A stretch of 18,550 nt of DNA from Phycisphaerae bacterium (GCA_026984555.1 JALSRY010000156.1:1-18550), one strand, 5' to 3'. Positions 6,475-13,800 are shown, counted from the first letter of the stretch. Notes: generated by a model not told the origin, from the sequence alone. A program made the numbers and translations.

Positions 6475-7211
6475 TGATGGCGCCCGCCCCCCACCAATCG
6501 CCCGCCGACCACTCGCCCGAGAACTGGGTTCAGGTGGCGGTGTGCTTCACGCTCGAAGGCGACCTGCGCTATCTTTCGCACCACGACGAAATCCGCATGC
6601 TCGCGCGCACGCTCAGCCGCGCCCGCTGGCCGGTGGCCTACTCGCTCGGCTTCAACCCGCAGCCGCGACTCGTGTTGCCTGTGCCGCGCAGCGTCGGCCT
6701 GGCTTCAGAGTGCGAGTGGGCGATGGTGACGCTCGCTCATGCCGCGCGCGCCGGGTGGCTGGCACAGACGCTGGCGGATGCGCTGCCCGCCGGCTGCCGG
6801 CTCGTCGAGCTGCTCGTGCTGGAGCGGCGTGTGCGTCCACAACCCGCATGCGTCACCTGGCTTGCCGAACTCGACGCGGACGAGGCTGGCATCGCGCACG
6901 CGGGGCTCGACAACCTCATGATGCGGGATTCGGCTCTCATCACCCGCGATTTCGGTCCGCAGCGCCCCACGCGGCAGGTCGAAATCCGCCCGTGCATCGA
7001 TCAAATCGACCTCGACGGCAACCACCTGCGCATGCGCTTGCGTTACATCGAGCAGCGCACCGCACGGCCCGAGGAGGTCTTGCAAGTACTGGGTCTTCCC
7101 GCCGGCGACGTGCTGAAGTCGCGAACCCGGCGGGTCGAGATCCTTTGGAAAACTCCGTTGGCAGCCGCCGAGAGCTGGCCGCCAGCCAGAGAAAGGAAAC
7201 ACGTTGGCTAA
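6474..7211 (+). CDS. DUF2344 / TIGR03936-type radical SAM-linked protein
   Basis: A 245-residue protein with the hallmarks of the family named radical SAM-linked protein: an N-terminal strand and motif (EGDLRYLSHHDEIRMLARTL), ARWPVAYSLGFNPQPRL, PRSVGLASECEW, and later LPAGCRL. The biochemical role of this family is not established to my knowledge. In many bacteria it is fused to, or sits next to, a TIGR03960 radical SAM protein, and it often lies beside the RNase E/G gene, as here. No such radical SAM gene adjoins it in this window. ATG 6474 overlaps the ptsI stop (ATGA); ATG 6477 is equally possible. The end overlaps the RNase start by 8 nt, so translation is probably coupled. Confidence 0.85.
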   Translation: MMAPAPHQSPADHSPENWVQVAVCFTLEGDLRYLSHHDEIRMLARTLSRARWPVAYSLGFNPQPRLVLPVPRSVGLASECEWAMVTLAHAARAGWLAQTLADALPAGCRLVELLVLERRVRPQPACVTWLAELDADEAGIAHAGLDNLMMRDSALITRDFGPQRPTRQVEIRPCIDQIDLDGNHLRMRLRYIEQRTARPEEVLQVLGLPAGDVLKSRTRRVEILWKTPLAAAESWPPARERKHVG

Positions 7212-9777
7212 GAAGAAAACCACACGCGAGCAGGACGCCGCTGGGGCGGAAAACGCTTCCACCAAGACCGCGTCTGCGGCCAGGAAAAAAGCCGCCAAGA
7301 AGAAATCCACTACGCGCAGCAAGACCGCCAAGACTACCGCTGCGAAAAAAACCAAGACGGCGACGACCAAACGCAAGACGACTCGCAAATCCGCCGCAAC
7401 CACAAAGAAAAAGACGGCGCGCAAGACCGCGACCGATGGCGCGTCCGCCGAATCCGCCAAGACGACCCCGAAGAAAACCACCAAGCGAAAACAGGCGGCG
7501 ACAGGGACGCGCAAACGCAAGACGCCCGCTGCGCGATCCGCCGACTCGCCGCGGGGTGATTCGGGCACCGAAGCGGCCGCCATCCAGGTCGAGACCCCCG
7601 GGGCCGAAGTCGTGCGCAGCGAGGATGCGATCGTCATTCGCTTTCCGGCGGCGGCTCCGCCCAGCCCCCGGCTCACGTCCGCTGCCGAGCCGGCGACCGC
7701 CGCGGAGCACGAGCCTCCCCCGAGTGTGTCGCGGGCGCGGCTCGCCGAGCCGGTTGAAACCGCCGTCGATGTTTCCGACAACGGCTTTGACGAGAAGGGG
7801 GATGTCGCCGTCGTCGCGCCTGAGGAGCACCGCGTTGCGGAGCCGGCGCCTCCCGATCGTTCCCCGGACGAGGAGCAGCCGACATCCCGCAGACGGCGTC
7901 GGGGCGGTCGGCGGCGTCGCAAGCAGCGCGCCGGTGAGGGGGGCGATTCCACCACCCAAACCACCGAAGGGACGGAGTCGCCCGCGCCTCCCGAGGACGT
8001 CGGCACAGTGCCCGAAACGTCGCCCGCCGAAGACGAAACACCGCCCGAGCCCGCCCCCGATGCGGAGGCCGGGGATGAGGAACACTTGGAAGAAGAGGGG
8101 GAGCGCAAGACCTCGCGCAAGCGGCGGCGGCGGGGGCGGCGCCGTCGGCGGAAGTCCACCAACGGGGAGGAACCGGCCGACGGCGCCCCCGCGGCCACCG
8201 AGGATGCGCCCGCCAAGTCCAAAGCAGCGACACGCGCGCTGGCCCCCACCGGCGAACGCGAGATGATCATCAATGTCGAACCGGGCGAGGAGTGCCGGAT
8301 CGCGATTCTCGAAGGCGGGGTGCTCCAGGAGATTTACCTCGAACGGGCTTCCTCCGAAAACCACGTCGGCAACATCTACAAGGGCGTAGTCACCAACGTC
8401 GAGCCGAGCATCCAGGCGGCGTTCATCGACTTCGGCCAGGGTAAGAATGGCTTTCTCCACGTTTCCGACCTGCACCCCCAGTATTTCCCCGAGGGAGAAA
8501 AACACACCGAGAACGTCGGCCGCAAGATGCCCCGCCGCAGCCGCCCACCGATCCAGCGTTGTCTGCGTCGCAAACAGGAGGTGATCGTGCAGGTCACCAA
8601 GGAGGGTATCGGCACCAAGGGACCGACGCTCTCCACCTACCTGAGCATCCCCGGGCGGTTTCTGGTCATGATGCCCGGCATGCGGCAGCTCGGCGTGTCG
8701 CGCAAGATCGAAGACGAGGACACCCGCCACCGCCTGCGCGACGTGCTGCGCGAGCTCGACCTGCCCGACAACATCGGATTCATCGCGCGTACCGCCGCCC
8801 TCGACCGTACCAAGCGCGAGCTCCAGAGCGATCTGAACTACCTCAGCCGGCTTTGGAAGACGGTCGAGAATCGCATGACCAAGCGCAAGGCGCCGGCGGA
8901 ACTGTACACCGAGTCCGACCTGGTGATCCGCACGATCCGCGACGTGTACACCAGCGACATCAAGCGGATCGTGATCGACGATGCCGACGTGGCCCGGCGG
9001 GCCAGCGAATTCCTCGCGATCTTCTCGCCGCGAACACGCGACGCCGTCGTACATTACGACGATCCCGAGCCGATCTTCCACCGCTACGGCATCGAGGAGG
9101 AGCTCCAGCGGCTCCACTCGCGTCATGTCCCGCTCAAGTCGGGCGGCTCGCTCGTGATCGACCAGACCGAAGCGCTGGTGGCCATCGACGTGAACAGCGG
9201 CAAGTTCCGCACCGAGGACGACGCCGAGTCAACCGCGTACAAGATCGACCTCGAAGCCGCGGACGAGATCGCCCGGCAGCTTCGCCTGCGCGATCTGGGC
9301 GGCGTGGTGGTGTGCGACTTCATCGACCTGCGCCAGGACGCGCACAAACGGGAAGTCGAGCGGCGGTTGGCACGCAACCTCAAGGCCCACAAGGAGCGGG
9401 CCAAAGTGTTGCGGTTCAGCCAGTTCGGCTTGATCGAGCTGACCCGCCAGCGCCAACGCGCGTCCCTGACCCGCAGCGTCTACCAGGATTGCCCGCATTG
9501 TCGGGGCAGCGGACTGGTGAAATCGCCCGAGTCGGTCGTGCTGGACGTGATGCGCTCGTTGCATCTGGCCCTGACCAACAAGAATGTCCACGCGATCGAA
9601 GTGGCGGCGGCGCCGCAGGTCGCCTACCTGTTGCAAAACCGGAAGCGAGCCCAGATTCACGAGCTCGAAATACAGCACGAGTGTCGGATTTCGGTACGCT
9701 CCGATTCGAATCTGCACGCGGACCAGATTCAGATGCAGTGTCACGATGCCCGGGGACGGTTGATTCGCAAGGGTTGA
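7204..9777 (+). CDS. rne: Ribonuclease E/G with long basic N-terminal extension
   Basis: An 857-residue endoribonuclease for RNA decay and rRNA maturation. The catalytic part is residues 354-857: S1 domain (GNIYKGVVTNVEPSIQAAFI to GFLHVSDLHP), the 5'-sensor/RNase H-like region (GTKGPTLSTYLSIPGR), and the DNase I-like domain with the metal-binding Asp662 (AIDVNSGK) and Asp705 (CDFIDL). The zinc-link motif is Cys763-Cys766 (DCPHC), followed by a small domain. Residues 1-115 are Lys/Ala/Thr repeats like histone H1 tails. Residues 115-350 are acidic and Pro-rich, with two Arg clusters (229-242 and 305-317) resembling RNA-binding patches. The start is TTG 7204, with AAGGAA at about 6-nt spacing; no other start precedes the catalytic part. 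An RNase G product name would fit equally. Confidence 0.95.
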   Translation: MAKKKTTREQDAAGAENASTKTASAARKKAAKKKSTTRSKTAKTTAAKKTKTATTKRKTTRKSAATTKKKTARKTATDGASAESAKTTPKKTTKRKQAATGTRKRKTPAARSADSPRGDSGTEAAAIQVETPGAEVVRSEDAIVIRFPAAAPPSPRLTSAAEPATAAEHEPPPSVSRARLAEPVETAVDVSDNGFDEKGDVAVVAPEEHRVAEPAPPDRSPDEEQPTSRRRRRGGRRRRKQRAGEGGDSTTQTTEGTESPAPPEDVGTVPETSPAEDETPPEPAPDAEAGDEEHLEEEGERKTSRKRRRRGRRRRRKSTNGEEPADGAPAATEDAPAKSKAATRALAPTGEREMIINVEPGEECRIAILEGGVLQEIYLERASSENHVGNIYKGVVTNVEPSIQAAFIDFGQGKNGFLHVSDLHPQYFPEGEKHTENVGRKMPRRSRPPIQRCLRRKQEVIVQVTKEGIGTKGPTLSTYLSIPGRFLVMMPGMRQLGVSRKIEDEDTRHRLRDVLRELDLPDNIGFIARTAALDRTKRELQSDLNYLSRLWKTVENRMTKRKAPAELYTESDLVIRTIRDVYTSDIKRIVIDDADVARRASEFLAIFSPRTRDAVVHYDDPEPIFHRYGIEEELQRLHSRHVPLKSGGSLVIDQTEALVAIDVNSGKFRTEDDAESTAYKIDLEAADEIARQLRLRDLGGVVVCDFIDLRQDAHKREVERRLARNLKAHKERAKVLRFSQFGLIELTRQRQRASLTRSVYQDCPHCRGSGLVKSPESVVLDVMRSLHLALTNKNVHAIEVAAAPQVAYLLQNRKRAQIHELEIQHECRISVRSDSNLHADQIQMQCHDARGRLIRKG

Positions 9778-9781
9778 GGCG

Positions 9782-10768
9782 ATGATCGTGGGAGGTTCGC
9801 AACCGCTCGGAGAACGGCTCGCACCACTGGTCGAGGCGCTGGTCGCCAGCTACGACGCCGATCCGCGAACGCAACATATCGACCGCGCCTACCTGCCTTC
9901 GCGCGCCGGTATCGTGCGGCTCTGCGACCTGCTGCTGGAGATTTCCTACCCCGGCTACATGGGCCGCCAGGATCTGACTCGCTTCAACATCGGCTACCAC
10001 ATCGGCGAGCTGCTCCCGCGGCTGTGGGGTCGGCTCTGCGGCGAAATCAGCCGTTGCCTGTGCCACCAGGCCGAGGAACGCGGCGAGAAGGGCGACGCCG
10101 ACATGTGCAGCCAACAGGCGGCCCAGCTCGCCGGCCGGTTCGTCGAACGCATCCCCGCGATTCGCGCGATGCTGGCCGACGATGTGCAGGCACACTACGA
10201 CGGCGACCCCGCGGCCGAGAGTACCGCCGAGATCATCCTCGCCTATCCCGGTATGCTGGCAATCACGATCTATCGCTACGCCCACGAGCTCTACGCGCTG
10301 GCGGTGCCCAAGCTGCCACGCATCATGACCGAACATGCCCACCAGCTTACCGGCATCGACATCCACCCCGGCGCTCGCATCGGCCGCAACTTCTGCATCG
10401 ATCACGGCACCGGCGTCGTGATCGGGGAAACGACCGAGATCGGCGACAATTGCAAAATCTACCAGGGCGTGACACTCGGCGCGCTCTCGTTCCCCAAAGA
10501 CGAGCGCGGCCGGCTCATCCGTGGCCACAAACGCCATCCCACCGTCGGCAACAATGTAACCATCTACGCCAACGCCACGATACTCGGCGGCTCCACCACG
10601 CTGGGGGACGGCGCGGTCATCGGCGGCGGGGTGTTCATCACCAAGAGTGTTGCTCCCGGCTACCAGGTGTCGCTTTCTCCCCCCGTGCTGCGCATCCGGC
10701 CCCCACGCCCGCCGGAAGACCCCGACCAGCCGCGACCCGACAGTTTTGCGCCCGACTACGTGATCTGA
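9782..10768 (+). CDS. cysE: Serine O-acetyltransferase (CysE/EpsC type)
   Basis: A 328-residue enzyme making O-acetylserine from serine and acetyl-CoA, the first step of cysteine synthesis. Residues 1-185 are mainly helical and include YPGMLAITIYRYAHELY. Residues 190-300 are left-handed beta-helix hexapeptide repeats with the family signatures GIDIHPGARIGRNFCIDHG, TGVVIGETTEIGDNCKIYQG, VTLGAL, and the later GHKRHPTVGNNVTIYANATILGG. The catalytic His lies in the IDHGTG turn and the His pair in the loop HKRHP. The C-terminal tail is Pro-rich (PPRPPEDPDQPRPD). ATG 9782 follows the RNase stop by 4 nt with TGAGG just upstream, so it is probably the last gene of the ptsI operon. The N-terminal part is longer than in E. 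coli CysE. Confidence 0.92.
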   Translation: MIVGGSQPLGERLAPLVEALVASYDADPRTQHIDRAYLPSRAGIVRLCDLLLEISYPGYMGRQDLTRFNIGYHIGELLPRLWGRLCGEISRCLCHQAEERGEKGDADMCSQQAAQLAGRFVERIPAIRAMLADDVQAHYDGDPAAESTAEIILAYPGMLAITIYRYAHELYALAVPKLPRIMTEHAHQLTGIDIHPGARIGRNFCIDHGTGVVIGETTEIGDNCKIYQGVTLGALSFPKDERGRLIRGHKRHPTVGNNVTIYANATILGGSTTLGDGAVIGGGVFITKSVAPGYQVSLSPPVLRIRPPRPPEDPDQPRPDSFAPDYVI

Positions 10769-10826
10769 ATGCGGTCAAGCGTATTGACGGGGGAAACAGG
10801 TGGCGGTGGCGGGCTGCGCATAGAAA

Positions 10827-10867
10827 ACAGGCGTCCAACGCTCGCAAGACGAGCCGCGGACGCCTGT
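10827..10867 (-). terminator. Intrinsic terminator of the minus-strand microprotein unit
   Basis: ACAGGCGTCC (10827-10836) pairs perfectly with GGACGCCTGT (10858-10867), and an inner stem GCTCG/CGAGC (10840-10844, 10850-10854) caps it. Read on the minus strand, the stem is followed by TTTTC (10823-10827), the usual uridine tract. Read on the plus strand there is no T-run, though the stem may still protect the cysE transcript end. Confidence 0.75.
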
Positions 10868-10884
10868 CACATCTGCTGATTCAC

Positions 10885-10904
10885 CGGCGATAGCGCTATC
10901 GCCG
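10885..10904. repeat. Perfect 20-bp palindrome between cysE and the microprotein gene
   Basis: CGGCGATAGCGCTATCGCCG is its own reverse complement over 20 bp. It lies 13 bp beyond the stop of the 38-residue microprotein and 17 bp before the terminator stem. It may be a protein-binding dyad or a hairpin in either transcript. Confidence 0.6.
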
Positions 10905-10917
10905 CTCTTCGGCTTGC

Positions 10918-11034
10918 TTAGCTGAAGAAGTCGAGGCCGAAGAACCAGCGGAGAGTGGCATAGGCGAAGATGGCGAAAAACGCCACGGTGCCGATGCCGC
11001 CGGTAAAAATCGTGTTGAGATCACCAAAGTTCAT
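10918..11034 (-). CDS. 38-residue single-helix membrane microprotein
   Basis: A small open frame with its own ribosome binding site: on the minus strand AGGAG stands 6 nt before the ATG. The product begins MNFGDLNTIFTGG. A hydrophobic segment (about residues 12-37) follows, rich in Phe, Ala and Ile and ending LRWFFGLDFFS. This suggests one transmembrane helix with an aromatic, weakly charged end. I recognise no family. A longer in-frame version from 11157 is unlikely: the good ribosome binding site and the hydrophobic part both point to 11034. It lies 168 nt downstream of a second microprotein of similar design and is followed by a palindrome and an intrinsic terminator. A toxin-like or structural membrane role is possible, but neither can be shown from sequence. 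Confidence 0.65.
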   Translation of the reverse strand: MNFGDLNTIFTGGIGTVAFFAIFAYATLRWFFGLDFFS

Positions 11035-11045
11035 CTCAATCTCCT

Positions 11046-11057
11046 GCTTTGCAAAGC
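11046..11057. repeat. 12-bp palindrome abutting the microprotein ribosome binding site
   Basis: GCTTTGCAAAGC is self-complementary over 12 bp and directly adjoins the AGGAG of the 38-residue microprotein (minus strand). It could be a small operator or a short hairpin limiting ribosome access. Confidence 0.35.
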
Positions 11058-11097
11058 TGTTTGTGCCGTAGCGCTTGCTTCCGAATCCGCCATTGCC

Positions 11098-11116
11098 GAA
11101 CCCGCTCACGGGGTTC
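11098..11116. repeat. Inverted repeat between the two microprotein genes
   Basis: GAACCC (11098-11103) and GGGTTC (11111-11116) form a 6-bp stem with a 7-nt loop in the 168-nt gap between the microprotein genes. No T-tract follows on either strand, so termination is unlikely. It may serve as an RNA processing or stability element. Confidence 0.35.
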
Positions 11117-11202
11117 AGCGAAGCTCCACGCACCACGTTCGACCGGGCGGTGGGCAAGCAGCCCTACCCGGCCGCGGGTCGTCGAGCGTTGTATAGCGAA
11201 CT

Positions 11203-11343
11203 CTAGTCGCGGAACCAGCGCCAGAACCACCAGAGGAGCAGGCCGCCGACCACAAGGCCGATCACGCCGAAGCTCGCGAAGTTGCCCAGACCGAGGTTGT
11301 TGAGGATGTCGGTCAGACCGTTGGTCGTTTGCTGTGCCAGCAT
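11203..11343 (-). CDS. 46-residue single-helix membrane microprotein
   Basis: A small open frame whose ATG at 11343 (minus strand) is preceded by GGGAG at about 8-nt spacing. The product starts MLAQQTTNGLTDILNNLGLG, a polar, Asn/Leu-rich stretch. A Gly/Val/Leu-rich membrane helix follows (about residues 26-40), ending in the strongly aromatic and basic WWFWRWFRD. This resembles the neighbouring 38-residue protein in plan (polar start, Gly-rich helix, aromatic-basic end), so the two may be distant paralogues, though too short to prove. I recognise no family. The frame extends upstream to 11463, but that part overlaps the predicted promoter and leader hairpin and has no ribosome binding site. 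Confidence 0.65.
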   Translation of the reverse strand: MLAQQTTNGLTDILNNLGLGNFASFGVIGLVVGGLLLWWFWRWFRD

Positions 11344-11372
11344 GTCTTTATCTCCCACTTGCTGTAGACCGC

Positions 11373-11414
11373 GCGTTTCGATCCCGCCGCGCCGACGGGA
11401 ATCGCTCGAAACGC
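11373..11414 (-). promoter_or_regulatory. Long hairpin in the 5' leader of the microprotein transcript
   Basis: GCGTTTCGA (11373-11381) pairs perfectly with TCGAAACGC (11406-11414). Directly inside, TCCCG (11382-11386) pairs with CGGGA (11396-11400), leaving a 5-nt bulge and a 9-nt loop. On the minus strand it would begin within about 10 nt of the predicted transcription start. A 5' terminal stem of this kind can protect mRNA or control translation. Confidence 0.55.
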
Positions 11415-11429
11415 AGATTCCAGCGGCCA

Positions 11430-11487
11430 ATTGTCGCGCCGGCGCCAAGCGCGTCAAGTGCATTCGGGTGACTTTTTTGGGTTTTTT
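11430..11487 (-). promoter_or_regulatory. Putative strong promoter with A-tract upstream element for the microprotein unit
   Basis: On the minus strand TTGACG (11457-11452) and GACAAT (11435-11430) are separated by 16 bp. Further upstream are two A6 runs (11478-11473 and 11487-11482) spaced 9 bp apart, about 50-65 bp before the predicted start. These resemble an UP element or a bent DNA segment and stand out in this GC-rich sequence. The promoter sits just after the methyltransferase stop. Confidence 0.5.
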
Positions 11488-11493
11488 GCGTGT

Positions 11494-12588
11494 TTATCCG
11501 CCGTTCGGTTCGCCGGGGCGGTTGCGTCGAGAGCCCCGCGGGTGCCCGGGCTCGTGCAGCCGGGCCAGCACGGCCTTGGCGTATGCCTCGTCGCCGGCGA
11601 AATCCGGCGGTAGCGCGGGCCGCGTCAGGATCTCGATCTGTCGGCCCGCCCTTGCGCTTCGCAACGCCGCTTCCAGCCGTCGCCGCGACGTCTTACGGTG
11701 GTTTGTCGCCAACAACACGATCCCGCCGGGGGACAGCAAGTCCGCCGCGCCAGCCACGAGCCGGTCGAGGTCCTCTGCGATGGCGAAGACGCTTCGCGGT
11801 CGTTTGGACCGCCCGAACGTGGGCGGATCGAGCACCACCAGGTCGAACCGCCGCCCCTGCCGCCGCACTCGGTGGAGGTAGGCGAAAATGTCCGAACAGA
11901 GAAACGTGTGTCGGTTCAGGTCGATTCGGTTGGTTGCGAAGTTGCGTTTGCCCCATTCGAGATAACGCCGGGATACATCGACGCTGACCGTGTTTTCGGC
12001 TCCCCCGAGGGCTGCCGCGACGGAAAAGCCGCACGTATACGCGAAGGCGTTGAGCACCCGCCGGCCGCGAGCCAACTCGCGGATACGCCGCCGATTGTCG
12101 CGGTGTTCGAGGAACAGTCCGACCGAATAGCCGTCATAAGGTCGGATGAGGTAGCGGACGCCGTGTTCCACGACGGACAACTCGGGTTCGATCGGCGTGC
12201 CGATCCAAGGTTCGGGGTCGGTGTGCAGCCCGCGCAGCCGGGCGAGCGCCGCGCTGCGGTCGCGGGCGAAACGCTTGCAGTACACGGCCCGGGCCCCGAG
12301 CCGGCGGGCCAGCTCGGCGCAGACCGTGCGCACCTCCGGCTCGCGGGCGCACAAGCGCTGCTCGTGTAGCTGAACCACGAGCACATCCGCGAATTTCTCG
12401 ATCACCAGTCCGTCGATGCCCTCGGTCGCGCCGTGGAAAAGACGGACGGCGTCGGTGTCGGAGCCGGCCAGGAGCCGGGCCCGGGACGCCAGCGCGCGTT
12501 CGACCCGATCGCGCAATGCGTCGAGGCCAACGCGGGGTGGGGTTTCGCGACGGCGCCGGCTTGCGCGGGTTTTTCGACGATTCGTCAC
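11494..12588 (-). CDS. Class I SAM-dependent rRNA methyltransferase, RlmK/RlmI family (COG1092-like)
   Basis: A 364-residue methyltransferase. The N-terminal part (residues 27-75) carries the family pattern DAVRLFHGATEGIDGLVIEKF. A linker domain follows, with YDGYSVGLFLEHRDNRR. Motif I is at residue 180 (NAFAYTCGFSVAAALGGAEN) and is followed by SVDVS. Motif IV is at residue 254 (DPPTFGRSK), and motif VI reads LLATNHRKTS. RlmI, a 5-methylcytosine enzyme, has a Cys in motif VI; here that place is T-N, as in the SNNKR of RlmK, which makes 7-methylguanosine in 23S rRNA. The protein lacks an obvious PUA domain. Position and target are therefore inference. The start is GTG with a weak ribosome binding site; the basic first 20 residues may be optional. 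It lies 57 nt downstream of the lipase gene. Confidence 0.85.
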   Translation of the reverse strand: MTNRRKTRASRRRRETPPRVGLDALRDRVERALASRARLLAGSDTDAVRLFHGATEGIDGLVIEKFADVLVVQLHEQRLCAREPEVRTVCAELARRLGARAVYCKRFARDRSAALARLRGLHTDPEPWIGTPIEPELSVVEHGVRYLIRPYDGYSVGLFLEHRDNRRRIRELARGRRVLNAFAYTCGFSVAAALGGAENTVSVDVSRRYLEWGKRNFATNRIDLNRHTFLCSDIFAYLHRVRRQGRRFDLVVLDPPTFGRSKRPRSVFAIAEDLDRLVAGAADLLSPGGIVLLATNHRKTSRRRLEAALRSARAGRQIEILTRPALPPDFAGDEAYAKAVLARLHEPGHPRGSRRNRPGEPNGG

Positions 12589-12645
12589 GGCGGCTACCGT
12601 ACTCGCGCGACTGAGCGTGCCGCGTCGCCTGCGCTGCCGCGGCGA

Positions 12646-13644
12646 TCAGGGAACCAGCGCCGGCGGGGCGAGAAACGCGCTGCGATCGGCGAAACGCACT
12701 TCGTACACGTCGGTTCCGACCTTGGATGCGATCCGCTCGCGATACGTCGCATGATCGTGCATTCGATCATCATCCACATCGGAAAGCAACTTGGCCGCCA
12801 GATCATAATCGGGATCATCGGGGGGCAGGTAGACGATGTATGGGCCGTCGAGCAGAATGATCGCCGGGCCGAACTGCGTGTAATTCCGCTCCGTCCACCA
12901 CACGATCGGGTCGTCTCCCGCGATCAGCCGCAGCAGCGGCAGGTGCGCCAGCCGGGCGGCGCCGTCCGCGTTCGTGACGGCCGGCTGTCCGAGCGTCACA
13001 ATCCTGCTCACGTCGTAGCCGTCGTGGTCGAGGTGGGCGGCGAGGATGACCGCGATCGCTCCACCCATCGAATAGCCCACGACGCGGACCGGGTAGGGTT
13101 TCATCAGCCGATCGGCGAGGTCCGCCCGCACGGCCAGCGCCGCGATACGAAAGCCGGTGTGGAAGCTCACGCCAAGGTCCTGGTCGTAGCTGGGGCGCAT
13201 GCCCAGGTCGATCATGACGTGTCGCGGTCGGCTCGTACCGGGCAGGACGACGGTGTAGCTGCCTTCCCGCGGGTTCGTCCTGAGCATGTACGTCATGCGG
13301 ATTTCCGGAATCGTGACGAACTCGACGCGCACGTCCGGTGTGGCCCAGCGCCGGCGTACGTCTTCCCGTCGCTGCCAGCCGAGATTCACCTCGGTCACGT
13401 CGAGGGCCATGTCCACATCGCGCGCAAGCCGGGCGAAATCGAACGCTGGCGCCGGTGTCAACTGGACGAACAGCGATATCAGGTCGCAGCCTGCCAGCGG
13501 CAGCACGAACCACCACAGGCCGCCGGCAACGACGCCCGCCGTAATCCAACCGCAGCGTTTGCGTCGTTTCGCAGCGGGGTGACGAGTCGTACGCGGTCGC
13601 GGCCGCTCGTGGAGTGTGGTCTGTCGTTGTCGGCGGTGCCGCAT
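12646..13644 (-). CDS. Lipase class 3-like alpha/beta hydrolase, probable lipoprotein
   Basis: A 332-residue hydrolase. A basic stretch (KRRKR, residues 26-30) precedes a hydrophobic segment ending in LPLAGC, a lipobox with Cys53. It is therefore either a lipoprotein or an inner-membrane-anchored protein; the region before the hydrophobic stretch is long for a signal peptide. The catalytic triad of class 3 lipases is visible: Ser192 in VVGYSMGGAIA, Asp245 in LIAGDDPIVW and His298 in HDHATYRERI. The preceding DLGMRPSYDQDLGVSFHTGF resembles the family's HxGF motif. The substrate is unknown. The chosen ATG 13644 has AGGAA about 10 nt upstream; ATG 13686 would add 14 residues with no better ribosome binding site. 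It is probably co-transcribed with the methyltransferase and diverges from queF. Confidence 0.82.
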   Translation of the reverse strand: MRHRRQRQTTLHERPRPRTTRHPAAKRRKRCGWITAGVVAGGLWWFVLPLAGCDLISLFVQLTPAPAFDFARLARDVDMALDVTEVNLGWQRREDVRRRWATPDVRVEFVTIPEIRMTYMLRTNPREGSYTVVLPGTSRPRHVMIDLGMRPSYDQDLGVSFHTGFRIAALAVRADLADRLMKPYPVRVVGYSMGGAIAVILAAHLDHDGYDVSRIVTLGQPAVTNADGAARLAHLPLLRLIAGDDPIVWWTERNYTQFGPAIILLDGPYIVYLPPDDPDYDLAAKLLSDVDDDRMHDHATYRERIASKVGTDVYEVRFADRSAFLAPPALVP

Positions 13645-13770
13645 GGCTTCGGTTCCTGGTACCCTGTGGTTGAACAAGCGTCGCATGGAAGCGGGCCTGG
13701 CGACGTGTGCTGCGGTCGGTGTGTGCGCCGGGCCCGGCGTTCGCGGGACGCGCTGCGCCGCGCGTTTCCC

Positions 13771-13800
13771 TTGCTCTTATCGGCAGATCGCTCCCATAAT
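13771..13800 (+). promoter_or_regulatory. Putative sigma70-type promoter of queF
   Basis: TTGCTC (13771-13776) and CATAAT (13795-13800) are separated by 18 bp; the -10 matches 5 of 6 consensus positions. The implied leader is about 55 nt. I looked for a preQ1 riboswitch (the expected A-rich tail pairing with a C-rich loop) and did not find one. Confidence 0.5.

Noticed and set aside
6940..9126. 728-codon minus-strand open frame opposite the RNase E/G gene
   Set aside because: The plus strand carries S1 and catalytic RNase motifs; the minus product is Gly/Arg-rich low complexity caused by the repetitive Lys/Arg codons.
9785..10893. Long plus-strand frames overlapping the serine acetyltransferase in another frame
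   Set aside because: The hexapeptide-repeat enzyme explains the region; the other frame is Arg/His/Pro-rich shadow.
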